DNA of 64,000 bases, from assembly GCF_003852425.1 (NCBI RefSeq), contig NZ_QAJN01000007.1, forward strand, positions 324,473 through 388,472, given 5' to 3'. This document shows, piece after piece, positions 35,629-44,878 of the stretch; positions within the stretch are counted from its first letter, which is position 1; each line of letters opens with the position of its first letter. Below the pieces are notes generated by a model. It saw only the letters and a program-made list of their open reading frames with translations. It did no database searches and was not told the origin of the DNA. The DNA comes from Paucibacter sp. KBW04 (GTDB lineage: Bacteria; Pseudomonadota; Gammaproteobacteria; Burkholderiales; Burkholderiaceae_C). Made by a program: the position numbers and the translations under genes.

Positions 35629-38251
35629 AGCGCAGACCTGCGCCAGGCCAGCAGCTTTCATCGTGCTGATGGCCGCTGCCATGCTCATCGGCTAAGCCTC
35701 GGCCGGGCAGGCTCAGGGGCGCAGCAGCCGAAGCAGCCGGCAGACCACGCGGGTCCAGCGCGCGGTTGACCAAGTCCAGCAACTCATCGGCCTGAGCGCG
35801 TGCGCTGCGGTCCAGGCCCGTGCTGGCGGCCTTGCCAGCGAACAAGCTCTTGAGCGTCTTCAGCTCGGCGCGGATCGCCGGCTTGCTATCGTCCGTGCCC
35901 GTGCCACCGGCGGCCACCAGGCGCTCGCCCAGCTGCTCGATATAGGCCCGCTGCAGATTGCGGCGCGGTGCCGTGATCTTGGCGCCAGCGCCTTGCAGCT
36001 CAGTGAAGATGCCGCCGCGCAAATCGGCTAACAGCTCATCGACACGGTAGGCCTTGCCCTCGGCCGCGGCCGCTTCCTGGGCCTGCAGACGCGCGATGCG
36101 GCTACGGTCCAGCAGGGCACGCAAGGTGTTGCGCTGAGCGGCCAGGAGTTGATTGGCCGGCTCTTGCGGGCGCACGCGCTCGACGATGGCAGGCTCGAAC
36201 AACCAGCTCGGCGTCTTGAACAGCTGCTCATTCAACAAGGCCACGGCCTGCGCCTGCTTGGCCTTGGTCGCAGGGGTGTAGACCGCACCGGCTTGCTCGC
36301 CATGCTTGTTGTGGAAGCTGTAGCCGCCGACGATAGCCGTCACATGGCCAAGCTCGCGACCCCACTGGCCCCAGGTGGCGCGGTAGAGCTCTTCCAAAGC
36401 CTTGTCGTCCTGGCCGGCCTTGAGCGTCATCTTGGGCAGGTTCTTGATGATGCGCTGCAGGTTTTTGATGCCCAGCGTGGTGGCGTAGACCGCGTCGGCA
36501 TCGCCAACTGCCTCGGTCGTGTCGCCATACTCGCCCTCACCCTTGGGCGAGGTGAAGCGCAGCCAGGGCTTGCTGTCCTGCTCACGGATCCAGGCATCCA
36601 GCACCGGCTTTTCGGCCGCAGCCGTCTTGGCCTCGGGGATGGGCGCATAGCCCCATTTGGTGGCGAAGATGTCGTAGGGGCCGATCTTGGGGATCAGCAG
36701 CGCCGGGTCGATCTTGTCCTCGGGCTGGACCAGATAGTTGATGCGGCTGTAGTCCATCAAGGTGGGCACATGGCCCATTTCCTTCAGCCATTTGGCATCG
36801 CGCAGCTTGTCCACCGGGTAGGTGGAGCTGGCCTTCATATTGTGCGGAAAGCCCAGCGAGTGGCCCACCTCATGCGTCACCACATAACCCACCAACTCGC
36901 CCATCAAATCATCGGGCAGGGGCAGCTGCTGGGCACGCGGATCGACGGCACCGGCTTGCGTGATGTACCAGTCACGCTGCAGCTGCATGATGTTGTGATA
37001 CATCACGATATTGGCGTTCAGAATCTCGCCGCTGCGCGGGTCGCTCAGGTGCGGGCCATAGGCATTGGCGATGGGCGAGGGCACCCAACGGATGATGCTG
37101 TAACGCACATCGGCGGGGTCGAACTCGGGGTCTTCTTCCTTGGTCGGGAAGGGGCGAGCCTGCACCGCGTTCTTGAAGCCGGCCGCCTCGAAGGCCACGT
37201 TCCAGGCCTCGATGCCCTTCTTGACGTAGGGCACCAAGGCGGTGGGCGTGGTCTTGTCGATGTACCAGACGATGGGCTTGACCGGCTCGCTGAGGGCGGC
37301 CGTCGGGTCCTTTTTCTCCAGGCGCCAGCGGGTGATCAGGCGCTCGCGCTTGCTCTCATGCGCGTCGGTGCCAAAGTCGACCCGGGCGATGCTGAAAAAG
37401 CCCACCCGGTCATCCATCACCCGCGCCTGCATGGGCTGCTCGGGCAGTTGCACGATGTTGTAGGCGATGCTGACGCTGGCGCTCTTGGGCGGCTGCGGCG
37501 GCAGGCTGAAGCCGGGCGGCAGGCCAGGCGGCAAGACCGGCGGCGTGTTGATCAAGCCATAGGTTTGCACCGCGTCGATGCGCAAGCTGGTGGGGAAGGC
37601 ACGGCTGTCCTCCACATAGCTGCGCGAGGCGTCGACGCCGCTGCCCTTGAGGATGCCGCGGGCCGAGAAATCACCCACCTCGCTGCTGAACAAACGGCTC
37701 ACCTCGATCACCGGCGCGCCGTTCTTGCCAAAGGCTTCGATGGGGAAGCTGCCGAGCACGGTGTCGCGCTGCGAGGCCTCGACCGCGCTGGCGATGGGGC
37801 GGTTCGGGTCGGCCGCGAAGTTATAGGACACGGCCTGGAAATAGACCTTATTGCCCTGCTGCACAAAGCGCACCACGTCTTCGTTCAGGGCCTTGCCCAC
37901 ATGGTCCACATTGGCCGGCACGGCGGTGGCCGTGGCCACCATCAGCAAGGGCTTGTCCAGCAAGGCTTTGGGGATCTCGAAGTAAAGCTTGCCCTTGACC
38001 TTGTGCAAATTGAACAGGCCTTGCTGGGACTTGGCATCGGCGGTGATGACCTTGTCAAAAGGCTTGGGGTCTTGCGCATCGGGCGCGGCCGCCGGGCGGG
38101 CGGCGCCTGCGGGCGCCGAAGCGGGGGTGGCCGACGGCGCTTCCTGGGCAACTAGGCTCAGCGGCATCAGCAGGGCGGCAACGGCGAGCGCCAGAGCGTG
38201 CGGGCCCGTGCCCGGTGTTTTACGTGTCATGGAGTGGGACATGGAAGTCAT
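35627..38251 (-). CDS. secreted zinc-dependent metalloprotease (DUF5117/DUF4953 family)
   Basis: Large exported protein of about 874 residues; start taken at ATG 38251, with ATGs at 38242 and 38230 as alternatives. A signal peptide (LALAVAALLMPLSLVAQ) is followed by an Ala/Pro-rich stretch and then DUF5117/5118-like beta domains. The catalytic domain has the zinc motif HEVGHSLGFPHN (about residue 455), which matches the HExxHxxGxxH metzincin pattern. The C-terminal region is helical. Secreted family members of this kind occur widely in Bacteroidetes and Proteobacteria; substrate unknown. The next gene upstream is divergent. Confidence 0.88.
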   Translation of the reverse strand: MTSMSHSMTRKTPGTGPHALALAVAALLMPLSLVAQEAPSATPASAPAGAARPAAAPDAQDPKPFDKVITADAKSQQGLFNLHKVKGKLYFEIPKALLDKPLLMVATATAVPANVDHVGKALNEDVVRFVQQGNKVYFQAVSYNFAADPNRPIASAVEASQRDTVLGSFPIEAFGKNGAPVIEVSRLFSSEVGDFSARGILKGSGVDASRSYVEDSRAFPTSLRIDAVQTYGLINTPPVLPPGLPPGFSLPPQPPKSASVSIAYNIVQLPEQPMQARVMDDRVGFFSIARVDFGTDAHESKRERLITRWRLEKKDPTAALSEPVKPIVWYIDKTTPTALVPYVKKGIEAWNVAFEAAGFKNAVQARPFPTKEEDPEFDPADVRYSIIRWVPSPIANAYGPHLSDPRSGEILNANIVMYHNIMQLQRDWYITQAGAVDPRAQQLPLPDDLMGELVGYVVTHEVGHSLGFPHNMKASSTYPVDKLRDAKWLKEMGHVPTLMDYSRINYLVQPEDKIDPALLIPKIGPYDIFATKWGYAPIPEAKTAAAEKPVLDAWIREQDSKPWLRFTSPKGEGEYGDTTEAVGDADAVYATTLGIKNLQRIIKNLPKMTLKAGQDDKALEELYRATWGQWGRELGHVTAIVGGYSFHNKHGEQAGAVYTPATKAKQAQAVALLNEQLFKTPSWLFEPAIVERVRPQEPANQLLAAQRNTLRALLDRSRIARLQAQEAAAAEGKAYRVDELLADLRGGIFTELQGAGAKITAPRRNLQRAYIEQLGERLVAAGGTGTDDSKPAIRAELKTLKSLFAGKAASTGLDRSARAQADELLDLVNRALDPRGLPAASAAAPLSLPGRGLADEHGSGHQHDESCWPGAGLR

Positions 38252-38437
38252 GATTTTTACGGTGCCGCGATTCTGAACGAGGTCAGCACCGGGGTCGAAA
38301 GTCACTGCCCTGGTGAAGACCCTTGGCTGCCTTCCTGCCCATGGTGCAAAGTGCCAGAAAACACCGGTGCAAAACGGGGAGAGAGCCAATTTCCCGATGC
38401 TAGAGTGCGCGGGCATCACAACAGGGAGAGTAAAAAA

Positions 38438-38983
38438 ATGTCCGTCCAATCATCCTTCAAAGCCAAGGCCGTGGCGCTGAGCTTGCTGGCCTGCGCGGCA
38501 AGTGCCTGGGCCGCCGAGCCCAAGGACGCGTCGGGAATTTACGTCGGCGCCACCGTGGGCTACGCCAGTGGCGCTTCGAGCGAATACAAGACCAGCGCTA
38601 GCCCCTCACTGGGCTTTAACGCCGGCTATCGCTTCAATGAAAACTTCGCCGTCGAGGCCTTCAGCCGCACGCTGAGCTTCGAGCTTTTCGCCAATCTGTT
38701 TGAGAACAATCCCGGCTACTACCCCGAGGACCATATCGGCGTGGCCCTGTTGGCTGGCCTGCCGGTGAGCGACAAGTTCAGCGTCTACGGTCGACTCGGC
38801 ACCGGTCGCACCAGCATGAGCACGGGCACCAACCTCAAGCCAAACTACAAACTCACCGAACCCACCGCCGGCCTGGGCCTGGCCTATGCCTTCACCCCTC
38901 GTTTCGGCGCCAAGCTGGAGTACCTGCGCTTCACCCGTAACGATGTGAATCTGCTGACTTTCGGTTTGGAATACCGCTTCTAA
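38438..38983 (+). CDS. outer-membrane beta-barrel protein, OmpW/OmpA-like
   Basis: Protein of 181 residues with a signal peptide ending AASAWA|AEP (about residue 24). The mature part is an eight-stranded-type barrel: GIYVGATVGYASG, LGFNAGYRFNENFAVEAF, VALLAGLPVSDKFSVYGRLG, AGLGLAYAFTPRFGAKLEYLRF and the C-terminal LLTFGLEYRF ending in Phe. Matches the generic outer-membrane protein beta-barrel family. ATG at 38438 behind GGGAG. Its stop overlaps the stop of the convergent hybrid kinase by four bases. Role beyond the outer membrane is unclear. Confidence 0.88.
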   Translation: MSVQSSFKAKAVALSLLACAASAWAAEPKDASGIYVGATVGYASGASSEYKTSASPSLGFNAGYRFNENFAVEAFSRTLSFELFANLFENNPGYYPEDHIGVALLAGLPVSDKFSVYGRLGTGRTSMSTGTNLKPNYKLTEPTAGLGLAYAFTPRFGAKLEYLRFTRNDVNLLTFGLEYRF

Positions 38984-41619
38984 GTCGTCGGCGCGGCCTG
39001 ACTCTCGGCCGCCTCTCCCACCGTGCGCCGCAGCACGGCCAGGCATTGGTCGAACTGCTGCATGGCCCGCTCCAGGGCGGGCGAGCCGCTATCGCCATCG
39101 ACGATGATTTGCTCGATCTTGGCCGCGGCATTGGCCAGGACCTTGACGGCCAGATTGGCCGCCCCGCCCTTGGCGCTGTGCGCGTGTAGGCGGGCCTGCT
39201 CGGCCTCGCCCGCCGCCAAAGCCGCGCGGATGCGGGCGGTGCAATCCGCTTCGGCCTGGGCCAGCTTACGGAGAAAGCGGATGTAGGTCGAGGCATTGCC
39301 GCCCATGCGCGGCAGGGCGCTGGCCACGTCCAGGCCCACCACCCCGTTCCAGCTCTGCAGCAGGGCCAGATCGCCCTGTGGCGGCAGCGGCGCCTGCGCA
39401 GGGCTGGCTGGCGGCGGGGCGATCGGTTTTTCCGCCAGGGCGGCAGGCATGGGGGGCACCCATCTTTGCAAAGCGCGTTCCAGCACCTCGGGCTCGATGG
39501 GCTTGCTGACGAAATCATTCATACCCACCCGCTCGCAGCGCTGCCGGTCTTCGTCCATGGCATTGGCCGTCATGGCGATGACGGGCAGGCGGTCGAAGAA
39601 GGGTTCGGCGCGAATCTTCAAGGTGGCGGTGAGGCCGTCCATCACCGGCATCTGCATATCCATCAACACAACCTGGTAGGCGCGCCGCTTGCCGGCTCGC
39701 GTTTCTTCCAGCATTTCCAGGGCGATGGCGCCATTGGCCGCGACCTCGATCTCGCACAAAAACTCCTGCAGCAACTCGGTCGCCACCATCTGATTGAGCT
39801 CGTTGTCCTCCACCAGCAAGATGCGAGCACCGCGCAGATGGGCGGTCAGACCGGCCACATCCAGGGCGACTGGCTGAGGATTGGGCGCGGGCCCGGCGGC
39901 GCGCGGCGCACGCACGCTCATCAACTCGTTCAAAATTTCGCGCAAACGGGCCAGGCTGACCGGCTTGGCCAGGATCTCGTTGACGCTGGAGCGCTGCGCA
40001 TCGGCGGCCAAATCATCTGGCGCATAGCTGGTAACCAGCAGAATCGGCGCATCCAGGCGCCAGGGCGGCAGGCGCAGGCGCGCCGCCGTTTGCAAGCCGT
40101 CCAGGCCAGGCATTTGCCAGTCCATCACCACCAGATCGGGGCGTTGCAGGCGGCGATTCTCCAGAGCCGCCAGGGCCTCATCGCCCGAGGCCGCTTCCTG
40201 CGGGATGAAGCCCAGCTCCAGCAACATCTGGCACAGGGCCAGGCGGGCCACATCGTTATCGTCCACCACCAAGGCCTTCTTGCCCTCGAACTGCGGCAAG
40301 GCCCGGCCGCGCAAGGGTCGGTCCTGGTCGGCCAGGCCCAGCCAGGCGGTGAACCAGAAATAGCTGCCCCGTCCTAACTGGCTTTGCACGCCGACCTCGC
40401 CGTCCATCAACTCGGCCAGGTTTTTGCTGATGGCCAGGCCCAGGCCGGTGCCGCCGAATTTGCGGGTGGTGGAACTGTCGGCCTGGCTGAAGGGCTGGAA
40501 CATGCGCTGCACCTGCTCCTCGCTCATGCCGATGCCGGTGTCCTGCACGCCAAAGCGCAGCAAGAGGCCGCGCTCGCTGCGCTCCATCAGATTCACGCGC
40601 ACGACGATCTGCCCGCGCTCGGTGAACTTGATCGCATTGGAGATGAAGTTCAAGAGCACTTGCGAGAGCCGCAAGGAGTCGCCGCGCAGACCGTCGGGGA
40701 CTTCGTTATCGCAGTCAAACACCAGCTCCAGATTCTTGGCCCGCAGGCGCTCGGCCATCAGGTCGGCGGTGTCGTTGAGCAGCTTCTCCAGCGAAAGATC
40801 GGTCGACTCCAGGCTCAGCTTGCCAGCCTCAATCTTGGAGAAGTCCAGGATGTCGTTGATGATGCCCAGCAGATGGTCGGCGGACTGCCGAATCTTCATC
40901 AGATAGTTGCTTTGCCGCTTGTCCAGGGCCGTCTTGCTGAGCAGATGCGCCAGACCTTGCACCGCGTTCATGGGGGTGCGGATCTCATGGCTCATATTCG
41001 CCAGAAAGTTGGCCTTGGCGGCGGTGGCGGCCTCGGCCGCCAACTGGGCGCTGCGCAGGGCCGTGATGTCGTTGGCGCTGATGACCACGCCCTCCAGCTT
41101 GCCGCGCGGGCAGTGCAGGCTGCTGCCGCGCAGCTGGTAGAGGTGCAGCTCGCCCGTCTTGTGCAGAAAACGCAGCTCGGCCTCATAGGGCTGGCTGCGC
41201 AGAACCTGCTCCAGCAGGGGCGACTCGACCTGGCGCAGAGACTCCGGCAAGCCCTCGCGCAGCTGGGCCTGCTCCTGCGGGTGCAAAAAGCCATCCAACA
41301 CAAAATGGCCCAGGGCCGTGTGATCAAAACCCAGGGCCTCGCGACTGGCCTTGTTGGCCGAACTGACCCGGCCTTGCAGGTCCAAAACAAACAGCAGGCT
41401 GCCCGCGCTGTCCAGCACGCGATTGGAGTGATTGCTGAGGCTCTTCTCGTTCTGGCGCGATTTCAGGGCCGCGTTACGCTGCGCTTCCAGCTCGCCAAGC
41501 ATGGCGTCCATCTGCTCGGAGTTGGCCACGATCTGGCTCTCCAGCGCGGCATTGGCCATGCGCAAGTACTCCAGCTCCCACTGCAATTCCTGCACGCTGC
41601 TGCTGCGCTCAGACGACAT
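38980..41619 (-). CDS. soluble hybrid histidine kinase, PAS-HisKA-HATPase-REC-REC-HPt
   Basis: Cytoplasmic sensor kinase of 879 residues without membrane helices. Order: coiled coil (about 8-60), PAS (about 66-190), HisKA with phospho-accepting H211 in NMSHEIRTP, HATPase with the GTGLGLAISKNLAELM G-box, REC1 (phospho-Asp about 500 in VMDWQMPGLDG), REC2 (about 654 in LMDMQMPVMDG) and a C-terminal HPt with His about 814 (HSAKGGAANL). It can carry a full phosphorelay to a separate response regulator. The start overlaps the end of the hydrogenase maturation protease by 11 bases. That places it as the last gene of the hydrogenase operon, and H2 sensing through its PAS domain is the natural inference. 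Confidence 0.93.
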   Translation of the reverse strand: MSSERSSSVQELQWELEYLRMANAALESQIVANSEQMDAMLGELEAQRNAALKSRQNEKSLSNHSNRVLDSAGSLLFVLDLQGRVSSANKASREALGFDHTALGHFVLDGFLHPQEQAQLREGLPESLRQVESPLLEQVLRSQPYEAELRFLHKTGELHLYQLRGSSLHCPRGKLEGVVISANDITALRSAQLAAEAATAAKANFLANMSHEIRTPMNAVQGLAHLLSKTALDKRQSNYLMKIRQSADHLLGIINDILDFSKIEAGKLSLESTDLSLEKLLNDTADLMAERLRAKNLELVFDCDNEVPDGLRGDSLRLSQVLLNFISNAIKFTERGQIVVRVNLMERSERGLLLRFGVQDTGIGMSEEQVQRMFQPFSQADSSTTRKFGGTGLGLAISKNLAELMDGEVGVQSQLGRGSYFWFTAWLGLADQDRPLRGRALPQFEGKKALVVDDNDVARLALCQMLLELGFIPQEAASGDEALAALENRRLQRPDLVVMDWQMPGLDGLQTAARLRLPPWRLDAPILLVTSYAPDDLAADAQRSSVNEILAKPVSLARLREILNELMSVRAPRAAGPAPNPQPVALDVAGLTAHLRGARILLVEDNELNQMVATELLQEFLCEIEVAANGAIALEMLEETRAGKRRAYQVVLMDMQMPVMDGLTATLKIRAEPFFDRLPVIAMTANAMDEDRQRCERVGMNDFVSKPIEPEVLERALQRWVPPMPAALAEKPIAPPPASPAQAPLPPQGDLALLQSWNGVVGLDVASALPRMGGNASTYIRFLRKLAQAEADCTARIRAALAAGEAEQARLHAHSAKGGAANLAVKVLANAAAKIEQIIVDGDSGSPALERAMQQFDQCLAVLRRTVGEAAESQAAPTT

Positions 41620-42139
41620 AGGCAGGCTCCAGCGCGGCTTGCACACGCGCGATCAGCGCCGGCATCGCGGCCTGCACCGCCGCCGACAGGCCGGGGCTGA
41701 AGGCCCGCAGCTGCTGCGCCTCCAGCAAGATCACCTCGACCTCGGGCGCCCCCTCCAGACTGGCGGCGGCGCGCAACAAAAAGCCCAGGCCGCCGCCGTG
41801 ATCCGTGGGCGCCGAGTCGAACAAGACCTGCCACTGGCTCAGCAAATCGGCGGCCGAGCCCTGCCAGATGCGACCGGGCTGGCCGCGCGGCTCGCTGGCG
41901 TCGATCAGCAAAACCTGACGGCAGCCCTCGAACAAGGCCAGGGCATCCAGCCCGCGGGTGCCGACCTCGTAGACCCGCACATCGGCAGGCAGCAGCTGGG
42001 GCGCGGCCAACAAGGCCTGAGCCAGGGCCGGTCCCAGGCCGTCATCGCCATGCAAGGCATTGCCCAAGCAGAGCAGATGGCGCGGCTCGGATAAGCAGGG
42101 CTGGGACGGGATGAAAGGCATGGGAGGGCTGGCTTTCAA
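41609..42139 (-). CDS. [NiFe]-hydrogenase maturation protease (HyaD/HupD family)
   Basis: Endopeptidase of 176 residues that removes the C-terminal peptide of the large subunit once Ni is inserted. The family pattern GNxLxxDDGxG appears as LGNALHGDDGLGPAL, with the Ni-binding acidic residue in it. It also has LIDASEPRGQPG and a His in DHGGGLGFLLR. Its ATG overlaps the large-subunit stop (ATGA) and its end overlaps the histidine kinase start, so it is embedded in the operon. Its presence predicts that the large-subunit tail is processed. Confidence 0.9.
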   Translation of the reverse strand: MKASPPMPFIPSQPCLSEPRHLLCLGNALHGDDGLGPALAQALLAAPQLLPADVRVYEVGTRGLDALALFEGCRQVLLIDASEPRGQPGRIWQGSAADLLSQWQVLFDSAPTDHGGGLGFLLRAAASLEGAPEVEVILLEAQQLRAFSPGLSAAVQAAMPALIARVQAALEPAYVV

Positions 42140-43677
42140 AACGGCGAATAACGCAGGCGCTGATCGGTACCCATCATATGCACGGTGCAGACCAGGCAGG
42201 GGTCGTGCGAACGGATGATGTGACCAATCTCGCGAGTGTCTTCCGCGTCACCCACCTTCAAGCCCACCAGGCTTTGCTCCCAATGGCCGGGCTGGCCTTC
42301 GCTGTCGCGCGGCGAGGCGTTCCAGGCCGTGGGGGTGACGATTTGATACTTCTCGATCACGCCCTCGCGCAGCTTGACCCAGTGGCCCAGGGCACCCCGG
42401 GCGGCCATCACCAGGCCGTAGCCGTCGCCGTCCGGGTCGGCCGCGGCCGGCGAGGTGGGCGGGGCCTCGAAATGGGGCTCACCCAGGTGCAAGGCCATCT
42501 CGTCCAGCATGGTGCGCGCATGCTGCAAGCCATAGGCCACGCGACGCAGCCGCGCCAGCTGGCGCAGCCAGGCGCTGCCGCCTTCCTCTCGGTACAGGCT
42601 TTGCATCAAGGCGTCGCCGCCCAGCAGCAACTCGGCCAGGGGTCCGGTCTGCACCACCTTGTCGCCGTAGCGGGGCGCCTTGGCCCAGCTGTAGCGGTCG
42701 CTATCGGGCCGGTAGTCGGGCACGGTCTCGCCCTCCCAGGGATGGCGGCCGCCGGCATAGGGCAGATACCAGGAGTGGCGCACATGCTCCTTGATCAAGC
42801 CCTGATCCAGGGTCTGGATCTGGCCGCTTTCACCGTCGAAAAAGCCACCCGCCATGCGGGTGATGCGCTCGCCTCGGGCCATGGCCTCCGGTTCATAGCA
42901 AACGCCGTAGGACAGCATATGCCCCGTGCCCGCGCCGCGTTGATGCAGATGCAGGCCGCGGGCAAAGCGATTCAACAAGGCCAGGGCGGCATCGGCGGCC
43001 GGGCCTTGCTCCAGCCAGCTGTGCAGGGCGGCGGCATCGGGCAAGGCCAGCCAGTCCTCCATATCCCCACCCAGAATCGACTGCTCCAACCACTGCCGCG
43101 TCGCGTCCAGCTCGGCCCGGCAGGCCAGCAGGCGCCGCACATCGGGCCCCATGCTGACCCCACCGGGCAACATGAAGGAGGAGTGCGGCCACTGCCCGCC
43201 AAACTCCGCCACGATGCGCACGATGCGGCGGGTAGCCGCCAGGGTCTCGCGGTAGATGCGGCCATTGAAGGGCTCGAACTCGGCCAGGATGCGGGCGTAC
43301 TCGGGGCGCTCGGCGTAGCGGGGGTCGCAGAAGTCCGGCGCAAAGAACAGAAAGCTATGGCGTAGATCGCTCTGCAAGCCCTCGGCGCCCAGGCAGAGAT
43401 TGCGCACCCGGGTCGCATTGGCCGGCGGATACAAGCCCCAGGCCTGCTCCAGCGCCAGCACGGCGGCGTAGAGGTGGGAGGTGCTGCAGATGCCGCATAC
43501 CCGTGGCGTTATGACCAGCGCATCGCGGGCGGCGCGGCCGATCAGGATCTGCTCCAGCCCACGGTACATGGTGCCCACGGTGCGGGCCTCCACCACCACC
43601 CCGTCCTCCACCGTCAGGCGAATTTCGAGGTCGCCCTCGACCCGGTTCAAATCCAGATTCAGTTCGATACGTGCCAC
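42136..43677 (-). CDS. [NiFe]-hydrogenase large subunit
   Basis: Catalytic subunit of 513 residues carrying the Ni-Fe(CN)2CO site. N-terminal L1 motif RVCGICSTSH gives ligands C61 and C64. C-terminal L2 motif HDPCLVCTVH gives C494 and C497. A 13-residue tail (residues 501-513, ending YSPF) follows the last His and should be cut by the adjacent protease. No Tat or Sec signal, so the enzyme is cytoplasmic. The DPCLVCTVH form resembles group 2 (cyanobacterial-type uptake and H2-sensing) enzymes more than group 1. It begins 3 bases after the small-subunit stop. No cytochrome b or NAD module is encoded nearby. Confidence 0.95.
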   Translation of the reverse strand: MARIELNLDLNRVEGDLEIRLTVEDGVVVEARTVGTMYRGLEQILIGRAARDALVITPRVCGICSTSHLYAAVLALEQAWGLYPPANATRVRNLCLGAEGLQSDLRHSFLFFAPDFCDPRYAERPEYARILAEFEPFNGRIYRETLAATRRIVRIVAEFGGQWPHSSFMLPGGVSMGPDVRRLLACRAELDATRQWLEQSILGGDMEDWLALPDAAALHSWLEQGPAADAALALLNRFARGLHLHQRGAGTGHMLSYGVCYEPEAMARGERITRMAGGFFDGESGQIQTLDQGLIKEHVRHSWYLPYAGGRHPWEGETVPDYRPDSDRYSWAKAPRYGDKVVQTGPLAELLLGGDALMQSLYREEGGSAWLRQLARLRRVAYGLQHARTMLDEMALHLGEPHFEAPPTSPAAADPDGDGYGLVMAARGALGHWVKLREGVIEKYQIVTPTAWNASPRDSEGQPGHWEQSLVGLKVGDAEDTREIGHIIRSHDPCLVCTVHMMGTDQRLRYSPF

Positions 43678-43680
43678 CGC

Positions 43681-44652
43681 TCACTCCTCCCCGCTCTGGG
43701 GCGTCTTGTTCTTGCGGTTGGGATCCAGGCCGCGCAAACGCAGGGGCGCCGCCGCCCGCGCCAGGTTCTTGTAGGCCATGTATCGAGGTCGTTCCACGCC
43801 CAGCGGCAGGCGCACTGGCACGGCGCCGATTTTCTCGGTCACGAACAAGGCTCCCTCCTTGGGAAAGGTGGGGGCGGTGCAGCCCACACAGGGCACGCCG
43901 GCCCGGGTCTTGCTGCTGACGCCTTGCCAGAGATCCTCGTTGCAAACGGCCTGGGTCATCGGGCCCTCGCAACCCAGGTTGTAGAACATGCAGCCCTCGC
44001 CGCCGGGCTGGACATCCTCGATGTCGTACTCGTGGTGCTCGTTGCGGTTGCAGCCCTGGTGCACCATGGCGCTGAAGAAGGCCTTGGGCCGGTTGATCGC
44101 ATCCAGGGCGATCGGCAAGCCCATGGCCAGCCAGGCCAGGGTCTGGCTCATGGCGTGCGGGTGGGCGGGGCAGCCCGCCACATTGATCACCGGCAGGCCG
44201 CGCTTGGAACGCCACTCCGCGCCCAGCAAACCGCCTGGCGCGGCACGCTCAAACTGCAAGCCTGTGCAGTCACTGGGATTGGGTTCGGCCGCATGCACAC
44301 CGCCGTAGGCCGCGCAGGTGCCCATGGCGACCACGGCCTCGGCGGCCTGGGCCAGCTCGCGCACGATGTCCATCTTGGCGCGGTCCTTGTGGCGGTCAAA
44401 CATGCCCGTGCCGCGCGGGGCGGTGATGATGCTGCCCTCCACGCAGAGGATGTCCAGACGCTGCTCACCCGCGGCGATGGCCTGGATCAATTCATCAAAA
44501 CGGCGTGTGGGGGCGTGGGACAGCGAGGGGTGCCACAGCAGCTCGACACCGTGGTGGGACAGCAGCTGCTCTAGGCTGGGTGATTCGGCACTGAGCAAAG
44601 CCAGCGAATCACCGCCACAAGCGCCTGTTTGAATCCAGAACAAGGTGGGCAT
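43681..44652 (-). CDS. [NiFe]-hydrogenase small subunit, proximal-cluster Cys-to-Asp variant
   Basis: Electron-transfer subunit of 323 residues with three Fe-S clusters and no Tat signal, so it is cytoplasmic. Proximal ligands would be C12, C113 and C161, but the fourth, normally Cys in CxxC, is Asp15 (GACGGDSLAL). Distal cluster: H198, C201, C221, C228. Medial: C237, C255, C258. The LLWHPSLS and RGLPVINVAGCPAHP blocks match cytoplasmic HoxB/HupU and actinobacterial-type (group 1h) small subunits. Asp as a proximal ligand is known in the Cupriavidus actinobacterial-type enzyme. First gene of the compact S-L-protease-kinase cluster; 226 bp separates it from the response regulator gene upstream. 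Confidence 0.95.
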   Translation of the reverse strand: MPTLFWIQTGACGGDSLALLSAESPSLEQLLSHHGVELLWHPSLSHAPTRRFDELIQAIAAGEQRLDILCVEGSIITAPRGTGMFDRHKDRAKMDIVRELAQAAEAVVAMGTCAAYGGVHAAEPNPSDCTGLQFERAAPGGLLGAEWRSKRGLPVINVAGCPAHPHAMSQTLAWLAMGLPIALDAINRPKAFFSAMVHQGCNRNEHHEYDIEDVQPGGEGCMFYNLGCEGPMTQAVCNEDLWQGVSSKTRAGVPCVGCTAPTFPKEGALFVTEKIGAVPVRLPLGVERPRYMAYKNLARAAAPLRLRGLDPNRKNKTPQSGEE

Positions 44653-44878
44653 GGATGCCTACTCCCCGGGGTCGACTTGCCAAAAGCACGTTTCCGAGGA
44701 AAGAGTCTGCACCATTCCCGCAGCCAAAGCGCAGGGAAAAGCACCACGCCGACTCGTCAACGTCGCCATGGTGCGAATTAGTTGCTTGAGCGGCTACTTC
44801 GTCAAGCCTTTTCTGGCCGCTTTTGGGGCCGTCGGGACGCTGAAAGTTGGCGTTACGCCACGGCCCGGGGATTGCGGC

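Noticed and set aside
36149..38155. 668-codon plus-strand frame opposite the metalloprotease
   Set aside because: Antisense shadow without motifs; the minus strand has a signal peptide and an intact HEVGHSLGFPHN zinc site.
42136..44652. Reading the hydrogenase as a membrane-bound respiratory (Hyd-1/HoxKG) enzyme
   Set aside because: The small subunit lacks a Tat signal and C-terminal anchor, and no cytochrome b gene is present.
44653..44878. Sigma54-type promoter before the hydrogenase small subunit
   Set aside because: No good -24/-12 GG-GC pair with correct spacing was found on the minus strand.
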